Shown: positions 11,634 through 24,376 of the stretch, piece by piece | Layout of the letters: the number at the start of each line of letters is the position of its first letter | Position numbering within the stretch: position 1 is the stretch's first letter | Origin: Amoeboaphelidium protococcarum | Taxonomy: Eukaryota > Aphelidiomycota > Aphelidea | Assembly (NCBI GenBank): GCA_023515745.1 | Contig: JALECJ010000255.1 | Coordinates: 382,001-446,000 of the forward strand | Direction of reading: 5' to 3' | DNA length: 64,000 nucleotides | Program-made: the position numbers and the translations under genes | Notes under the pieces: model-generated | Told to the model about the DNA's origin: nothing | The model's input: only the letters and a program-made list of their open reading frames with translations | The model's database searches: none

Positions 11634-14600
11634 TCAACTAAAGGCAGGAGCACTAGAACGGACACGGAACGCCGCACCTAAACTTGCCAAGCCATATCGC
11701 AGAGGAGACTCTTAGCCTTTCTCTTTGGCCAACGCGTAACTGTCCAAGACTCTCTTGACAATAGCATTTGTCAATTTTACTTGATTTCCCTCCACAGACT
11801 GTATTTACTACAGAGTTTACTGTAGGACACTTACGAATGCCTATGGTGATACTAAATCAGTCGTGTACATCATTAGAGAAGCCAGATCCTGCAGTAAATG
11901 CCCACTGTAAGCAGTTCCACTCTAATTCTATCCAATAATGCCGGAGATCAAAGTCATCAGCAGAGGACTAAGACGTGTCATCATCACGTTACAAAGCACC
12001 ATCTACTTTGAATGACTTGCGCCGTTGACTCCATTCTGATGAACAGCACTAACATCACTTTGGGATGCTGCCATTGATTCAGACACTAGACGATTAGCAA
12101 AATCCAAGAGCGACTCTAGAGCACTAAACTGTGTGGTATTTAGCCCAAATATGATAAAATCCACGACAGGTGTAAGCACAGCCTCAGTATAAAATGTCTA
12201 CGACAATTATACAGTGCAAGCAGTCAATAGTCTCATAAAGTCATCAACAAGTTCCGGAGACTGATTGAATTTATCCACAGAATTAAGCAGGAAAAAGCAT
12301 TACTGCAGCATAGACTCTACCATTTAATTAACACTAGCTGTGGTACCATATTTATAGACAAATCTACGCACAATATGCGATGAAATCCACAATAAAGCCG
12401 GATGCTGTGTCAGCTGGAAACTCTGAGCCAACAGTGGACACAAAGTCTGATTAACAATAGCATTAAGTTGTGGATACTCCTCATAAGACACTAGCACTCT
12501 TTTAATCAACTTGCACACTGACTCCATGATATCATTCGGAATCTGTTTATAAGTCATCAACTACTAAAAGATTGGTAGACACGACTCAAAGAGTTAGATA
12601 CACGGATGCGGCTAATCAAGAGGGACTTTGGGACTAACTCTGCGAAAGAATATCCCCAATCGCTCCAGCAGAATGTCCACTTAAGAGAAGGATGCATTTC
12701 CTACAAATTATTACTACTGCTATCCACCGACCAAGACAAAGCATAAAGAGTACAACTATTCACCTATAGGCTGACAAAAACTTTGGAGAATCTTTGTTAG
12801 ATCTATATCAACAACGCCGCCTGATTGCTAAGATGTTAAAGGAGCGCTGTTCACAATGTACGCAATAGCCTCAGTCAATTCCATAATCTCTGTGCGTGGA
12901 AGAGCAGTACCGCTGGACGTAGCGCTAGAATACAACTGATGCAAGTCATTCAAGAATGGAATCATGTGCTTGCTGCAAGACTCACACAGATACTTCAATG
13001 CCAGAGCTGATGCACTGCACAGATCCTAACCGCCAATCTTGAATCCTCCATAGATGAAGTTCAAGTGCTCTTTCACATACTCTGGGTGACTATTGGTCCA
13101 ATATGCGTACCTGCCAAGCATCAGAATAGACACGTATCGCAACTTACGAGCACCGAACGAATTTGGAAGTGCCTTCTCCACGGCCTCAGTAAGGTGTGGA
13201 ACCATTTTAATTATCTGCGGCAGGATCTATTACTCATCTCCCACTTGTGCTGCCATCGTCCTCAGAGCAAATACAGCAGCTTCAGCATACTACCATTAAC
13301 ATACATTCTAACTCTGTTGCTACTAGAGACCAGTTACAAACTAATTCAGAGCTTGAAAAGGAATTTTCAAAGCCTCAGATGGACTGACGATCATCACACA
13401 ATCTTTAATCACGTCTCCACCAGCGTGTCTGAAATCTCTAAACTCCTCCTTCTCCTCAGCAGTCATTCCATCACCATTCTAAGCCTAATCGCCACTAGAA
13501 GGATATTAGAAGCATTTCATCATTGCACTAATGAGCTGCAAATGCAAATCAATGTAAGACTGGTGAAGCTGCGATATTCCACCAGAGCCTCCTTACTACC
13601 CATCATTGCCGACGTTTCTATCAGAGTCCAAAATCACCCTAGTGAGCTCAAACCAGAAACCAAAAGTTATTCCAATAACGCGCAAATCTCGATCCTCATC
13701 TGGATCTTTGTGTTGATACTTGACACACTCTAGAACCATCAGCGGCAATCGTCCATAATCTCCAGTCTATTTCACTATGAACGGCATAAAATCTTCGCCA
13801 ATTTGAGTAATCAATCTGGTCAAGTCACGATGAATCTCATTGCTGATCTGCGATCCACCACCAAATATCATCTCGCACAACTTCCACAAGTGATTAATTA
13901 TACATAATCTGAACTCATTATACTAGAACGTTTGACCAGAACTATTGATAGCGTTATCATTATTATTATTATTAGTAGTATTATCAAGCAAATCTTCGCG
14001 CGCAGTTCTAGCTGATATTTCCAGTAATAAATCCGCAACAACTTCACAAACTTGGCCACAATCACCATCACCACTCTGAATAAATCTAGCCAAAGTACTG
14101 AACAGTAAACTAAGCAACTACTTTGACTTATCTATACCAACAGATTATACCGCGATGGCTTGAGTCTTGAACCAGCTCAACAGGGTCTACACGCCCAGCT
14201 CAACCATATCAACATCGGACGAATTCTGCTGCAATATGGTCATGGTAAGGTCTAAGACAACGCTGGCATTCTAGAATGATAATAACCGTCTGATGCTCTG
14301 AGAATGTCGATCAGACTCATCATCTTTAACTGCGAGAGAGGCAGCAGTCATGGAAACTTCTTCAGGCAGAAGACGAACAAAGTCCAACATTAGCACAGGC
14401 TTCCCACTCTGATTGAACTGAGAACATATTTCATTAAATGCATCAGTCCAGTCGTATAGTCTTACGGCTAAATGGATCAATGCCACCATCAAATGTCTCT
14501 ATATCACCTTCTGCTGACCACCACTAGACTGAGGCATCAACAGCAACTACAGGATGGAGTTCTTGAGTGACACTTTACTCTCTTCATTCAACTGGTATTG

Positions 14601-14825
14601 ATCGTGGATGCATTTAGTCTTGATTATAGTGGCACCAAATACATTAAATAATACAGAATTCGCACCACCCTAGTCAGTGAGTAGAGCATTAGCTACCATC
14701 CATGCATCTTGATTACGCTAAAACTCTTCCAGCATCTGGTTAGCCTGTCTCTTGACATTGGAATCCAAATTAGGATTATACAACTAACTTATCGTCTCTT
14801 TCACCTGCAGAATCAACTAATCCAT
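11634..14825 (-). CDS. Importin-beta family receptor, transportin-3/importin-13 (Mtr10-like)
   Basis: Intronless, 1,063 aa. The N-terminus matches the TNPO3/IPO13 pattern: LYNPNLDSNVKRQANQML, EEFQRNQDAWMVANALL, then FGATIIKTKC at the first exportin-N HEAT repeats. Further HEAT-like segments run throughout, including FRLCIINHLWKLCEMIFGG, YVSILMLGRYAYWTNSHPEY and ALLWISSHIVRRFVYKYG. Animal TNPO3 is ~920 aa and yeast Mtr10 ~970, so this copy is somewhat longer, with an Asn-rich insert near residue 290. These receptors import SR-type RNA-binding proteins in a Ran-dependent way. Assignment within the TNPO3/IPO13 clade is by sequence resemblance only. Confidence 0.85.
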
Positions 14826-15573
14826 AATGTTATAACTTCTTATAGGCCCTAGTGGTTGAATAAAAATTTAGAACTCAAAAGTTAATACAAATATTTTATC
14901 AATACCGTGACTTTTGATATTTGTGGGAGTAAACGGTAATTTATCACTACGGTACACGTTGACAAAGTGATGGAGAAGGAAGGAAAGAACAACGACGATT
15001 GGGAATGTCAGATCGAGCGAACGGGACGAATGAAGGAGCGTGGGACTTCCATAGTTAACGCGCGTCTGTTATTGCTTGAAACGGCAGCCTTGTTGCTTGA
15101 AAGAGAGAGAGAGGGAGTTAAGAAGTAAAGCGGTTCTCACCAGCGAATGTATGTGGTTACTTTACGCGCTTTATTAGGCATGTTACTCTTTTAAGAGTCA
15201 CAGCGACAACTTTAGTTAGTAAAATTAATAAACAGCTCTAAGGAGTTTTCTTGCCACTGTTTAGTCTTAAGCGATAACGCTTTCCTCAATTTTTCTTGAA
15301 AAGCGCGCGAAATTTTGACAACCTTATGACTAACGCACCGACAGTAAACAGTAAAACAGTAAAAAGCGAGCGCGCGAGAGGAAGAATGAAACGCGCTCGT
15401 GTCGATAATACCAATGACAACGACGACACCAACGCTGAAACAATAGAACACTGTAATCTTTATTTCCCACTCTCATCCGCTATTATTTATTTAGTGTAGA
15501 ACACGCTTTGGAACTTAAACAAGGCTAGCAATCTGATATAAAAAAGAACTCATTTTTAGAATAACTACGAGGC
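14826..15573. other. Intergenic region upstream of divergent genes
   Basis: 748 bp between the importin start and the transposase-like gene. It contains a GA-repeat (AAGAGAGAGAGAGGG, ~15101-15116), an ACGCGCGT element near 15058, and several GCGC-rich blocks. Two open frames exist under the UAR=Gln code (14970-15299, 109 aa; another from ~15326), but their composition is not protein-like and no homology is apparent, so they are not called. No terminal inverted repeat of the neighbouring element was found by eye. Confidence 0.45.
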
Positions 15574-18500
15574 ATGATGGATAAGTGGTTGAAGATTAAG
15601 CCCAAAGCTGTGACTGGTGAGGGACCACAGCAATCGGTTGCTGAGAAGAAAAAGGATGGTCGCGGTGGAGCCAGACTTAATGCCGGCAGGAAGAAGAAGA
15701 TTGTGGAAGAGCCAAGGTAAGCTGATTTTGTAATTGCTTGGTTTTTTAACACTGCAAATGTAGATTCAAGTTGCCAGAATATCGTGGAGGGAAACGCGCC
15801 GGTGCTGGTAGAAAGTCCTCTGCAGATTCGACTGATAATGATAGACAAGCTTCCAAAAAGATCAAAGCAGCCGTGGCTGATGATATGGTAGACAATGATG
15901 ACTAAAATTAGCCAAATATCTTCATCAATGTCCCTATTGTAACTTCTGAAGCAGCTTCTGCGGACAGTAGATTGTAGGCAACTCCCGCAGTTGAAACAGC
16001 TGATGCGGTAGATTAGTCCCCTTTGCTTTAACCAAATTTAGCTCCGGTGCTTGGGACTCTATCTGTTGGAACTACTAGTGATGAAAGTGCACAGATTGAT
16101 CCAGTGTCAGATCAGGGAAGAGATATTGATGATTTATTGGTGGGCTCTGACCATAATTTTGAGGAGCTGAACTGTGGCTCTCGCACTGATGTTTAATCTA
16201 ATCAGGTAGTAGATGATTTGTCTGAAGACTTTGAGGATGATTTGCCTTAACCCAAGGCTGGCTCTGTTGTTGCAGAGTATCTTGCTTCTGTCTTTACCAA
16301 GGTTAAAGATCGCAACAGTAATGTTATGAAAGCTGTGAGAGGTGGTAATTTTTGGATTGAACCACCTAATCCTCTTGTGGCACTTACTAAGTCTATCAAT
16401 AATGGACTTTAAGTAAATCCCAATGATTTTTATTACCCTAGAGTGTTTGTATTTGTACCTGATGTGATGTTTCCTCATCTAAAGATCCCATGCCCGAATC
16501 CTTCATGCTCATCGGCGTCAGTAGTTCCAAAAGGGTTTCCCGAATATATGCGAAGAATCGTTGACGTAGAAGATTGTTATTACATAGCTACATGCAGATA
16601 TCAATGCAAAGATTGTAATACTCATTTTGTGCCGACGTCGGCGGATGTTTTGCGCCAGTTTCCATTAGAGGTTTAGTTTGCATTCCCATGCTTGTTGTCG
16701 AAGCGCTCTGGAATTGATTTGAAGATTGTCAAGATGCTCAACATCTTTATTGATCAATCAATGGGTCCTTAAGCTGTAGCCGATTATTTAAAAGAGTTGC
16801 ATTCTTTAAAGCACCAAGAACTGGAGGTTCAATATTACTCTACGTTAAATACTTTGAAAGCTGTATATGCGTCTTAAACGAGACTCTTTGCGTCTAAGAT
16901 TGACTCTTCCGCTGTTCAATTTTCAAAGTTCGCCGATCCCAATGGTTACTCTGGATTCACACCTTCTGGCAACTACTTGCTATCCGTCTTTCTGAAAGAT
17001 TATTAAAGAAAGAAGTCGTACTATGATCTGGAGGTACAAAGAAGAGGTGGAAAGGTGCTTTCGGTAGACCACAGTTTTAAGTGGACTAGGCACTTAATGC
17101 AAGTTAATGGGTAGTAGTTATTCGAAGGATTGCACTCAGTCATGAATGAATATGAAGAGATTCGCCAGTAATCATTGGTATAATCAGTGTCCAACGACTA
17201 TCTGAGGGATCAGATGGAGAACATGCAGGAGACGTACAATAGTTTGGGGCATGAATTGCCCGAACTAGTTTACACGGACAATTGCTGCAACGATAGAGCT
17301 TTCTACGAATCTGTATTTCCAAGCCTTCGTCAGTCTACAAAGCTGATATCTGAATTCCCTAATCCAAAGCAAATTATTTACCTCAATGATTATTCATCTG
17401 CCTGTGCTTCTGCTTTTGAGTTATTTAATAGATGTGTATCCTCTAAAGATCAGGTTAAGATTGGTTTGGACTGTGAATGGACTACAAATAATGTTGGAAA
17501 GGCAGGCAAAGTGGACTTGTTGCAATTGGCGTTTCAAGATGGCGTTGTTTACTTGTTTCATCTCACTCATTTCAAGCAGTTTCCTCCAAGTCTCAAATTA
17601 CTTTTGGAATCGTAATAATGTCTCTTCATTGGTCGATCTATCGGCGGCGATGTCAAGTATTTGCTATAAGATTTTAACATCCGTGTCAGTCAAACTTTAG
17701 AGTTATCGAAATGGGCTAAAGACGTTGGACTTGTCAAAAAGGCTACGCTAGGCCTGGATGCTCTCGTTTAAATAATTCTTGGCTATTAGCTGCCAAAGTC
17801 TGCCAATGGGCGTCGATTATCTAATTGGGCGAAATCTAAACTTACATAGGAGTAGTAAATCTATGCCGCTAAGGATGCGATGGCAAGTCTTTTAGTATAT
17901 CTGCAGCATATTGATAGAGATTTTGATATTTCTTCGTGCATTAACTCTGATGATTGTTGCAGTCCTACCAGTGATGGATCGGAGCTTAGCGCTAGTTTAA
18001 CTACAAGGGTGCTTTTAGATCCATACCATGCCATGGCGAGAATTCCGGTTAAGAAGGGTCACGCGTTTATGCCTCAGTTTTGCCGCAAATTTAGAGATGC
18101 TTTATTTATCATACATCCCCAAGATAGAGCCGCTCTAGAATAGTATGTTAAAGAGAGCGATGAGTATGAGTCGTTTGATGATTTGATGGCTGCAAAGCCG
18201 AATTGGGTTCTCGAGCGATGTCGGCGTGAAATTCCTAGTCCCGTGGAGCTCCGCAAGCGACTCGAAGCGTTGATTGCCGAATATTAAAAAGACTGCTACT
18301 GTGATCCATCAGATGGTGCCCGACTCCTTGATTAAGATTGTCTGGACGCGTTCAAGAAGCTTCTTGTTCATATCGATAAAGGATGCTTATCCGATCCTGT
18401 TGGAATCGGGCTGTATTACGAGACAGGTTAAGATAGTAAAGGGCTGACAACTTATCGATGTATTAGAGGTACAAGTGATCTAGAAGGGGGAATTCATTAG

Positions 18501-19811
18501 AAATTAGTGAGGAAATTTAAGACCTGGAATGCCGGCCCTGCATTCGCTGACGCAGCTTTAAGTGTTATAAGACACCGATTTAATGTAAGAGCAAGTGAGA
18601 GAAATCGTCTTGGCTTTCCAAAGTTGGGGCATTATGACCACTTCCTAATGGACTTTGTGTAAAAGTTTTCCAAGGCTATTTATGGAAGTTCAGTTCACAA
18701 GTGGTGGTCTGATTTGACAGATCTCACGCTAAGTTCTGAATAGTTTGGAGTAATCCCTTGCATTCCTCGAGATCAATATGAGAGCGTATCTGAGGAATAG
18801 ATTAGGCATTACAAGCCATCTATCTAGTATTTGGCAAAGAAGACGAAGTCTGTTGTGCCTTACCTTCCTATGCTCAATTCTCAAGAGCACTAATAATTTG
18901 GAAGTCTTTTAAATTTGCACTTAAGGCAAGTTGGGAGTGTCAAAAGAATATCGTTTCAGAAGATGGCGGATGAGTGGAACACTGGCTATCGTTGTGCAAC
19001 TCCGGATGGTCTCACTATATTCAAAAAGATCCCTCGACATCTAGAGCTATATCTTTCTCGATACCTTGACATTGTTACACGAAGTTCTGCTCATCGCCTG
19101 GCCTCCACCTCGACAGCGTAGTTGAGCGCTTTATTGGAACGTGACATTGGAGCTAAATCACTGCACTTGTTGAAGCCTGCGGAAGCTGATTCGATTTCTC
19201 ATAACGCGGCTTACGTTGATGATGGTGATAATGATAGCCTCAACTAGACATTGGCGGAGTAGAGTCTAGTGGCTAATGTCACTTGTTAGCAAAGTAGCTT
19301 AGTTGATTAATAGCTGGTCGCATAGCCAGTCTCTGTCATCTCTGGATCACAATCATAGTCTCGGAATGCTGAAGCCGGCAGTCGGCGTATGTAATTAGTT
19401 GCGACGAGTGTTTCAGTAAGTGAAAAGTCTTCTAATCAGTCTGTATAGGTAGTACCAAAAGAGATTTAATTTGCATAACCAAAATCTTTGAGTCTTAATA
19501 ATAATAAGCAATGCAAAAGNAATGCTGAAGCCGGCAGTCGGCGTATGTAATTAGTTGCGACGAGTGTTTCAGTAAGTGAAAAGTCTTCTAATCAGTCTGT
19601 ATAGGTAGTACCAAAAGAGACTTAATTTGCATAACCAAAATCTTTGAGTCTTAATAATAATAAGCAATGCAAAAGTTGCGGTCTGAGAAGGTATGACAAT
19701 CCTGGATGTCCCGGCGGAACCGCCCGCGGCACTTGCATCGAGAAAATCAAACGCGGAGAAGGTAAGAAGACGATCCAATCAAAAGGTCGTACGTAGTCAT
19801 CCAGCTCGTGA
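15574..19811 (+). CDS. Transposase-like protein: DUF6729-type zinc domain, DDE-like core, 3'-5' exonuclease, C-terminal zinc motif
   Basis: Intron 15717-15763 (47 nt), then one open frame to TGA; 1,396 aa as assembled. N-terminus: two basic RGGxRxxAGRK-type motifs. Residues ~275-400: Cys-rich DUF6729-like block (CPNPSC, CRYQCKDCNTHFVPTS, KRSGIDLKIV). Around 483-560: VLSVDHSFKWTRHL and VYTDNCCNDRAF, consistent with the two Asp of an RNase-H-fold DDE transposase. Residues ~615-760: DEDDy exonuclease like WRN, with GLDCEW, SIGGDVKYL and YAAKDAMASLL. The C-terminus has CKSCGLRRYDNPGCPGG and GTC, a zinc-knuckle-like end. The combination is typical of selfish elements rather than host genes. An N at 19520 inside a 155-bp direct duplication means ~52 residues may be an assembly artefact. 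Confidence 0.8.
19365..19675. repeat. 155-bp near-perfect direct duplication around a single N (scaffold join)
   Basis: The segment 19365-19519 is repeated at 19521-19675 with one visible difference (GAGATTTAA versus GAGACTTAA). The only N in the window sits exactly between the copies. This is what a gap-joined pair of overlapping contigs looks like, not a biological tandem repeat. The copy plus the N is 156 nt, so the reading frame survives and the protein carries an extra ~52 residues. Confidence 0.9.
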
Positions 19812-20919
19812 TTTATCCTCATCATCATCTCTTATCAACGTGATTTTAGTACCAAATATATTGATTTCTTATCAAAATACTGCAGTTTTTTTCAAAATTT
19901 TGAAAAAAAATCAAAACCCACTGGTGCGTCTATCCTCCCGGAGCCGAAATTTTGTTTCGGCATTGTTTGCGGACTAATAGAGCGCTTCCTGCTAGAAATG
20001 GCTTTTTATGGTATGGGTTAGTAAGAAAAAAAAATATAAATCATACAATTATGGAATTAAATTTATACTATGCATATATACTTGCAATAGTTCATTGTGG
20101 CTTCACTGCTAGTTGTCTCAGTAATCTTTGAGCTGTATAATGCTACTTCAACCTGTTTGCGGAGATTAGCAAACACACCTGATAGTTTCAGAATAGGCCT
20201 ACGCATAGTAGTGGTCGGATTATCAAAAGCATGTTTCAACAGATCCTTTATGGTCAACTCCCTATATTCTTTAAGTTGGGCTCATAATATACCATGAAAT
20301 CGGTATGTCCATTTGAGTGTTTGAATCTTAATCGCAAGATATCAGTCGAAACAGGTTACTATAGTGCGAACTTCTGAAAAAGTAGAAACACACAGCCTCT
20401 GCAAATAATTAAGCACTATAAAAAGTTAAGGCTTTCGCCACCGATTCATTACTTGTTACAAATCATTCCAATAGTCTTTGCTGCAGAAAGGCGCGACGTA
20501 TTTACTACCTCTGACTACAGTTCTTTGGAGCAGTAAACCATTTTATAGGTAAATTCATGGTACCACTTGTTTTTTAGGGAAAGAAAACGCGTCATATGTA
20601 TAAGCATCTTTCCACCAGTGTCGATAAATTGCATGTTGGTGGACATTTCAAGATTGTGATTGCCAGTTGATATATTCATAATTAACTTCTAATTTATTAC
20701 GGAAGATACTAAGGTATACCATACGAGTTTTGTTATTGCTTTATAATTAACTCTTAAGAAAATCTGATAGGCGCAGAGCCTACACTATTAAAATTGATAA
20801 TGTTTGAACGTGTAGCTTATAGGCAATCTAATAAACGCGTCGCGTCATTCTTGTTTTCTCCTATAAACCAAACCCGTTTGAGATATCTAGGCCACTTGCA
20901 TAATAAAAATCGACTACTA
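19812..20919. other. Low-coding spacer with ORF fragments
   Basis: About 1.1 kb without a convincing gene. It starts with A/T-rich sequence and a hairpin-like CCGAAATTTTGTTTCGG at ~19944. On the minus strand a 66-aa frame (20646 to 20446, beginning MSTNMQFIDTGGKML) and two shifted neighbouring frames read like pieces of one protein broken by frameshifts. They may be remains of a decayed element or chance. ACGCGTC motifs occur near 20588 and 20834. Confidence 0.4.
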
Positions 20920-22049
20920 ATGGCAGAGCAGATGTAAATTGGGAGCGCTGTCCCATAAGAATCTGGTCATTCTGATTTGGATGATGATGTTGAGCTGCCT
21001 TAGCAGGCCGATATCGCTGGCATTGCGGTTGAATCCTTACCAAAAGGTTTGCACTTTACTGGATACAATCTAGCGATGAAGGAATGGGCTTAAGCACCAG
21101 GTATTTATAAATTAATATGATTTATATCTTGATGTCTCTGCGATATGTGTAGAGTTTGCTGGTCTTGATTTGGGTTAGATGAGGCAGACATTATAAATGA
21201 AATGGCAGTGCCTGCCTAAAGATGATAAAGCGGTTTTCCATCGCCGTTTAGCCACCGGAGATTTCTCTGGTGAGCTGAAGTATAAGTTTCAAAGGTCCAT
21301 ATCAAAGACTGTGCAAGATTTGGTAAGTTGCTTATGTTCGTTTCAATTCCCATGCTAATCATATACCGAAAATGTAGTTGAATTTTGGAGAGATGATTGG
21401 TTTGGAGTTCCATTTGATGATTGCTAAATCAAAAGATAATGGGAACCGAATCGTCGATATCGAGACGCAAGGGAGCACCCTCCTGAATACTATAGTCAAT
21501 TAGTATTAGGAGGAGAAGTGTGTGGATAATCTCCCTCTCGAGTAGACGATTGCAAATCTACTTAATGCATACAATCAGAACTAGGCTAATGGCCTAGATA
21601 TTATCCGTAAGATATATAGAGTTATCTTTATAGTTATAACCGATTGCTTTTGTAGTTGTTAAAATGAATGGGAAGGCGTAGGCGGTGTCTGTGCCTAGAG
21701 TTGCCGATTAACTGGTAGTGGCAGAGAAGGCTGATCCCTACGATCAGATTCAGGCGTACTTTAACGCGTTATGGGGTAATATACTTTTTTATGTCATGTA
21801 AGACTTATGCAATCCTAATATGTAGAGCCAATAAGATCTGCCAGTTATTCCTAAGCACATCGTGCCTTCCCTTTCACTAACTACAGAGCTTATGTTAGAG
21901 TGGAGGGGTTGCCTTAGGATCCTGGTAAGTAAGCCGGCGTAATCAAACTCGCGCATCCAAAGTCGCATAAGTATTCGGACGCGTAATTGAGGGCTTTAAT
22001 GGCTGCAATCAGCAAAAAGTAGATATCATTGGTCCCTATAAATAATTGA
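20920..22049 (+). CDS. HMG-box-like protein in the mobile-element island
   Basis: Five exons, 307 aa; introns 21101-21152, 21323-21377, 21607-21655 and 21776-21825 (49-55 nt, all GT..TGTAG/GTGTAG and frame-restoring). Residues ~45-95 read HFTGYNLAMKEWAQAPEF..., LDLGQMRQTLQMKWQCL and PKDDKAVFHRR, the spacing of a divergent HMG box (aromatic-N-x-[FL]-M near the start, W then L..DDK..F near the end). The middle and C-terminal parts (QGSTLLNTIVNQYQEEK, FPFTNYRAYVRVEGLPQDP) match nothing I know. It is the most intron-rich gene here, sitting between two transposase-like genes. It could be a DNA-binding accessory protein of an element or a host regulator. The HMG assignment is tentative. Confidence 0.6.
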
Positions 22050-22242
22050 GCAAATATATCCTTTAAGTGGACATTCATCTTAACTGATATCTCTGTCTTG
22101 ATACACGAGACTTGTCTCGTTTATCAAGTTTCTTTTAAACGCCTCACTAATAACATAATTTTTTATTCTTGATCAACTTGTATCATCATAGGGCCATCAG
22201 TCTAACAGCTAGCAGTACATAAAAGTGAATCGCAGCATACTC

Positions 22243-22969
22243 TCAAGCTCCCTAGCTGTCACCATCAATGGCTTTAGTCACCTCGTTCAGCAAAGTTTCT
22301 ACGCGGCGAGAGTAGGACGTGAACTATACCCAAAGCAAGTACTCCGATCTAGTTTCTTTGCTGAACTGCTTTAACTGTAATGCTGATAACTTGGCAAATT
22401 AAGTGTTTGCTTTTAACTAGTCGCTATGAGCCTTTACAGCTTCGTTAGATCTTATATTCTTCGGTACATTCGGTAGATTAGTGTCTCTACAAAGCAAAGA
22501 TTACATAAGCGTAAATTATTGTATATGCCTTACTTTAACAATGTTTAAATTCTGAGTATAGCATCTTTGTATGAACGAGTCTACTCGCGTCTTTTCATGT
22601 TCACTTAGACTTTGTTGTTGTCCCAATATTATTTATTAGTCATCTTGCGCTTTTCCTTTCGATCCTGCTCTCTCTACAGGGCTTTCTCCTCGACACTTAA
22701 TGCAGGCTAAATTTTACGGGGCCTTCCTCTCTTAGTGTTGGGCTTCCAAGAACTTCCACTCTACTTACCTCTGTCCTCATTGTTGAACTCCTCAAGTGCA
22801 GCTTCTAAAGAGTCCTTTCTCTTTCTGGACGGTCTATTCCACTCATTCCACTCATCGTCATGTTCCTCAGAACTATACCCTGCTAGAATAATAATAATAA
22901 TGTGAATAAACATATTCAAAAGAATGTACCGTAATGATTGCTTTAATTCCAGGCCTAGTAAAAAGTCAT
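22243..22969 (-). CDS. AT-hook protein of unknown function
   Basis: Three exons, 210 aa; introns 22883-22929 and 22487-22533 (both 47 nt). An acidic N-terminus (SSEEHDDEWNEWNRPSRKRKD) leads to an AT-hook core, KRGRPRKIQP, at ~60. Next comes a charged helix (SVEEKALQREQDRKEKRK) and a helical C-terminus (KETRSEYLLWVQFTSYSRR, VETLLNEVTKAIDGD). The frame ignores TGA only at the spliced junctions, which supports both introns. The AT-hook suggests binding in the minor groove of A/T-rich DNA. The helix after it loosely recalls INO80-complex PAPA-1 regions, but that is weak. It could be a chromatin subunit or an element-associated protein. Confidence 0.62.
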
Positions 22970-24376
22970 TTTGCTTGATAAACGTCGTTTGATTTCTCGC
23001 AACTCTTGTCAAGAGAAGAATGGCGCGCGGTTTACTGTAGTGCGCTATCGTTTTGCCTTGGAACTATGCTTGGTCTATCCAGTCTTGTCTGAGTATGTCA
23101 AAGCTGTTATAGTTTTTGGAGTTCAGTGATGGTCGATCGACTTGTGTTTCTTTCATCTACAGTGCTTATGTTATGCGCTCGTAATCATCCGATTACACTT
23201 GGTCAATTGGCGTCATGTCCGTTGTCTGCGATTAACTTGCATGGTCTTATGAAAGTACATTCTGATTAGAGACAGATGTTAATTGTGTACATATACTTTG
23301 TATGGCGGAGCACCATGAGATATCCGGGGTTGCTGATTATCTGGTATCTCGCGTTTTCGATCCATGTCCGTACTAATAGATGTATAATTCTTATGTTGAA
23401 CACTGTAATTAATGCATCAAGAGAATCTTAATTAATCAAGTGTTATTATGTTAATCATGGTCACATCTGAATTGTCTAGTTGGTGTTTGTGGCTGGGTTT
23501 GTAAATTATCATGCTAAGCTGATTGACCAATAAACGTAACGTCGTGTGTCGATGTCCGGCAATAAATGGTGAAGACTGTATAGTTATTATGAACAGCACC
23601 GTAAATTTTATCTGGCGATATGTATTTCAAAGATCAAATGCATAGTCATTTAGTAAAAGTTTTAGTTCATGCTTCTCCGTTAGTTCAGTCTGGTCCTTCT
23701 TACCAAGTGTCTTGCCGCAAGTCGTTTATGCACTGCTTTTGACACTTACACGCGTATAACTTTTAGAGAAATCGGTATTTTGGTATAAGTCATATATATT
23801 TGGAATCAGAAAAAAAAATGAATGAAACTAGTGGAAGGTTTATGAGATTGATTTATTCGATAATGAGATACTACATCTGGATTTGGAATATCTATGTTTG
23901 TAGTCAAACTGTATAGGAAGGTTAGTCGATATTTTCCAAACAAAAGATATCCACCATATTTTAACATTACACTATAAAGGATGGTAAATTATATCAGGAT
24001 ATGGTTGTAAGAGATGTCTGAAGTGTATATACTCTTAATATAAGTCATTTTGGCCAATTATCGGTTATGTGCGATTAGTCGTGTGGAGGATGCATTCATC
24101 AACTCCACAGAGATTTCAACATTATTTCTATATAGAAGTCTCTTAGCCATCGCTATTATGTATACTTATGTTATTATGCGTAGTTGTCAGAACCTTTGGA
24201 CATAAAAAGCATGGCGCGTTCGGATTCTCGTTGTTAATACTGAGACCTTGGACGCGGTTTTTTGTTGAGAAATTCATGAATACAATACAACAGGTTATAG
24301 CTCTGTATTATGCAGATATGAAAAACGTTTAATATGTATGATATGACTCGTAAAATATATTTGATGATCAATGGAG
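22970..24376. other. Long noncoding stretch beside the KDZ transposase
   Basis: 1.4 kb of A/T-rich sequence without a gene I can support. A 113-aa UAR=Gln frame (23129-23470, +) exists but has no recognisable features. TATATA/ATAT tracts lie around 23780-24350. This is the 3' flank of the KDZ gene and may contain one end of the element; no clear inverted repeat partner was found by eye in 28.1-29.1 kb. Confidence 0.4.

Noticed and set aside
13065..13733. 222-aa plus-strand ORF
   Set aside because: Antisense to the transportin-3-like gene; no domain, and long antisense frames are expected here.
22883..22929. Transmembrane segment in the AT-hook gene (poly-Ile run)
   Set aside because: The run is a translated 47-nt intron; removing it restores an ATG start and the downstream frame.
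23129..23470. 113-aa plus-strand frame under the UAR=Gln code
   Set aside because: No recognisable motif; frames of this length are common when only TGA stops translation.
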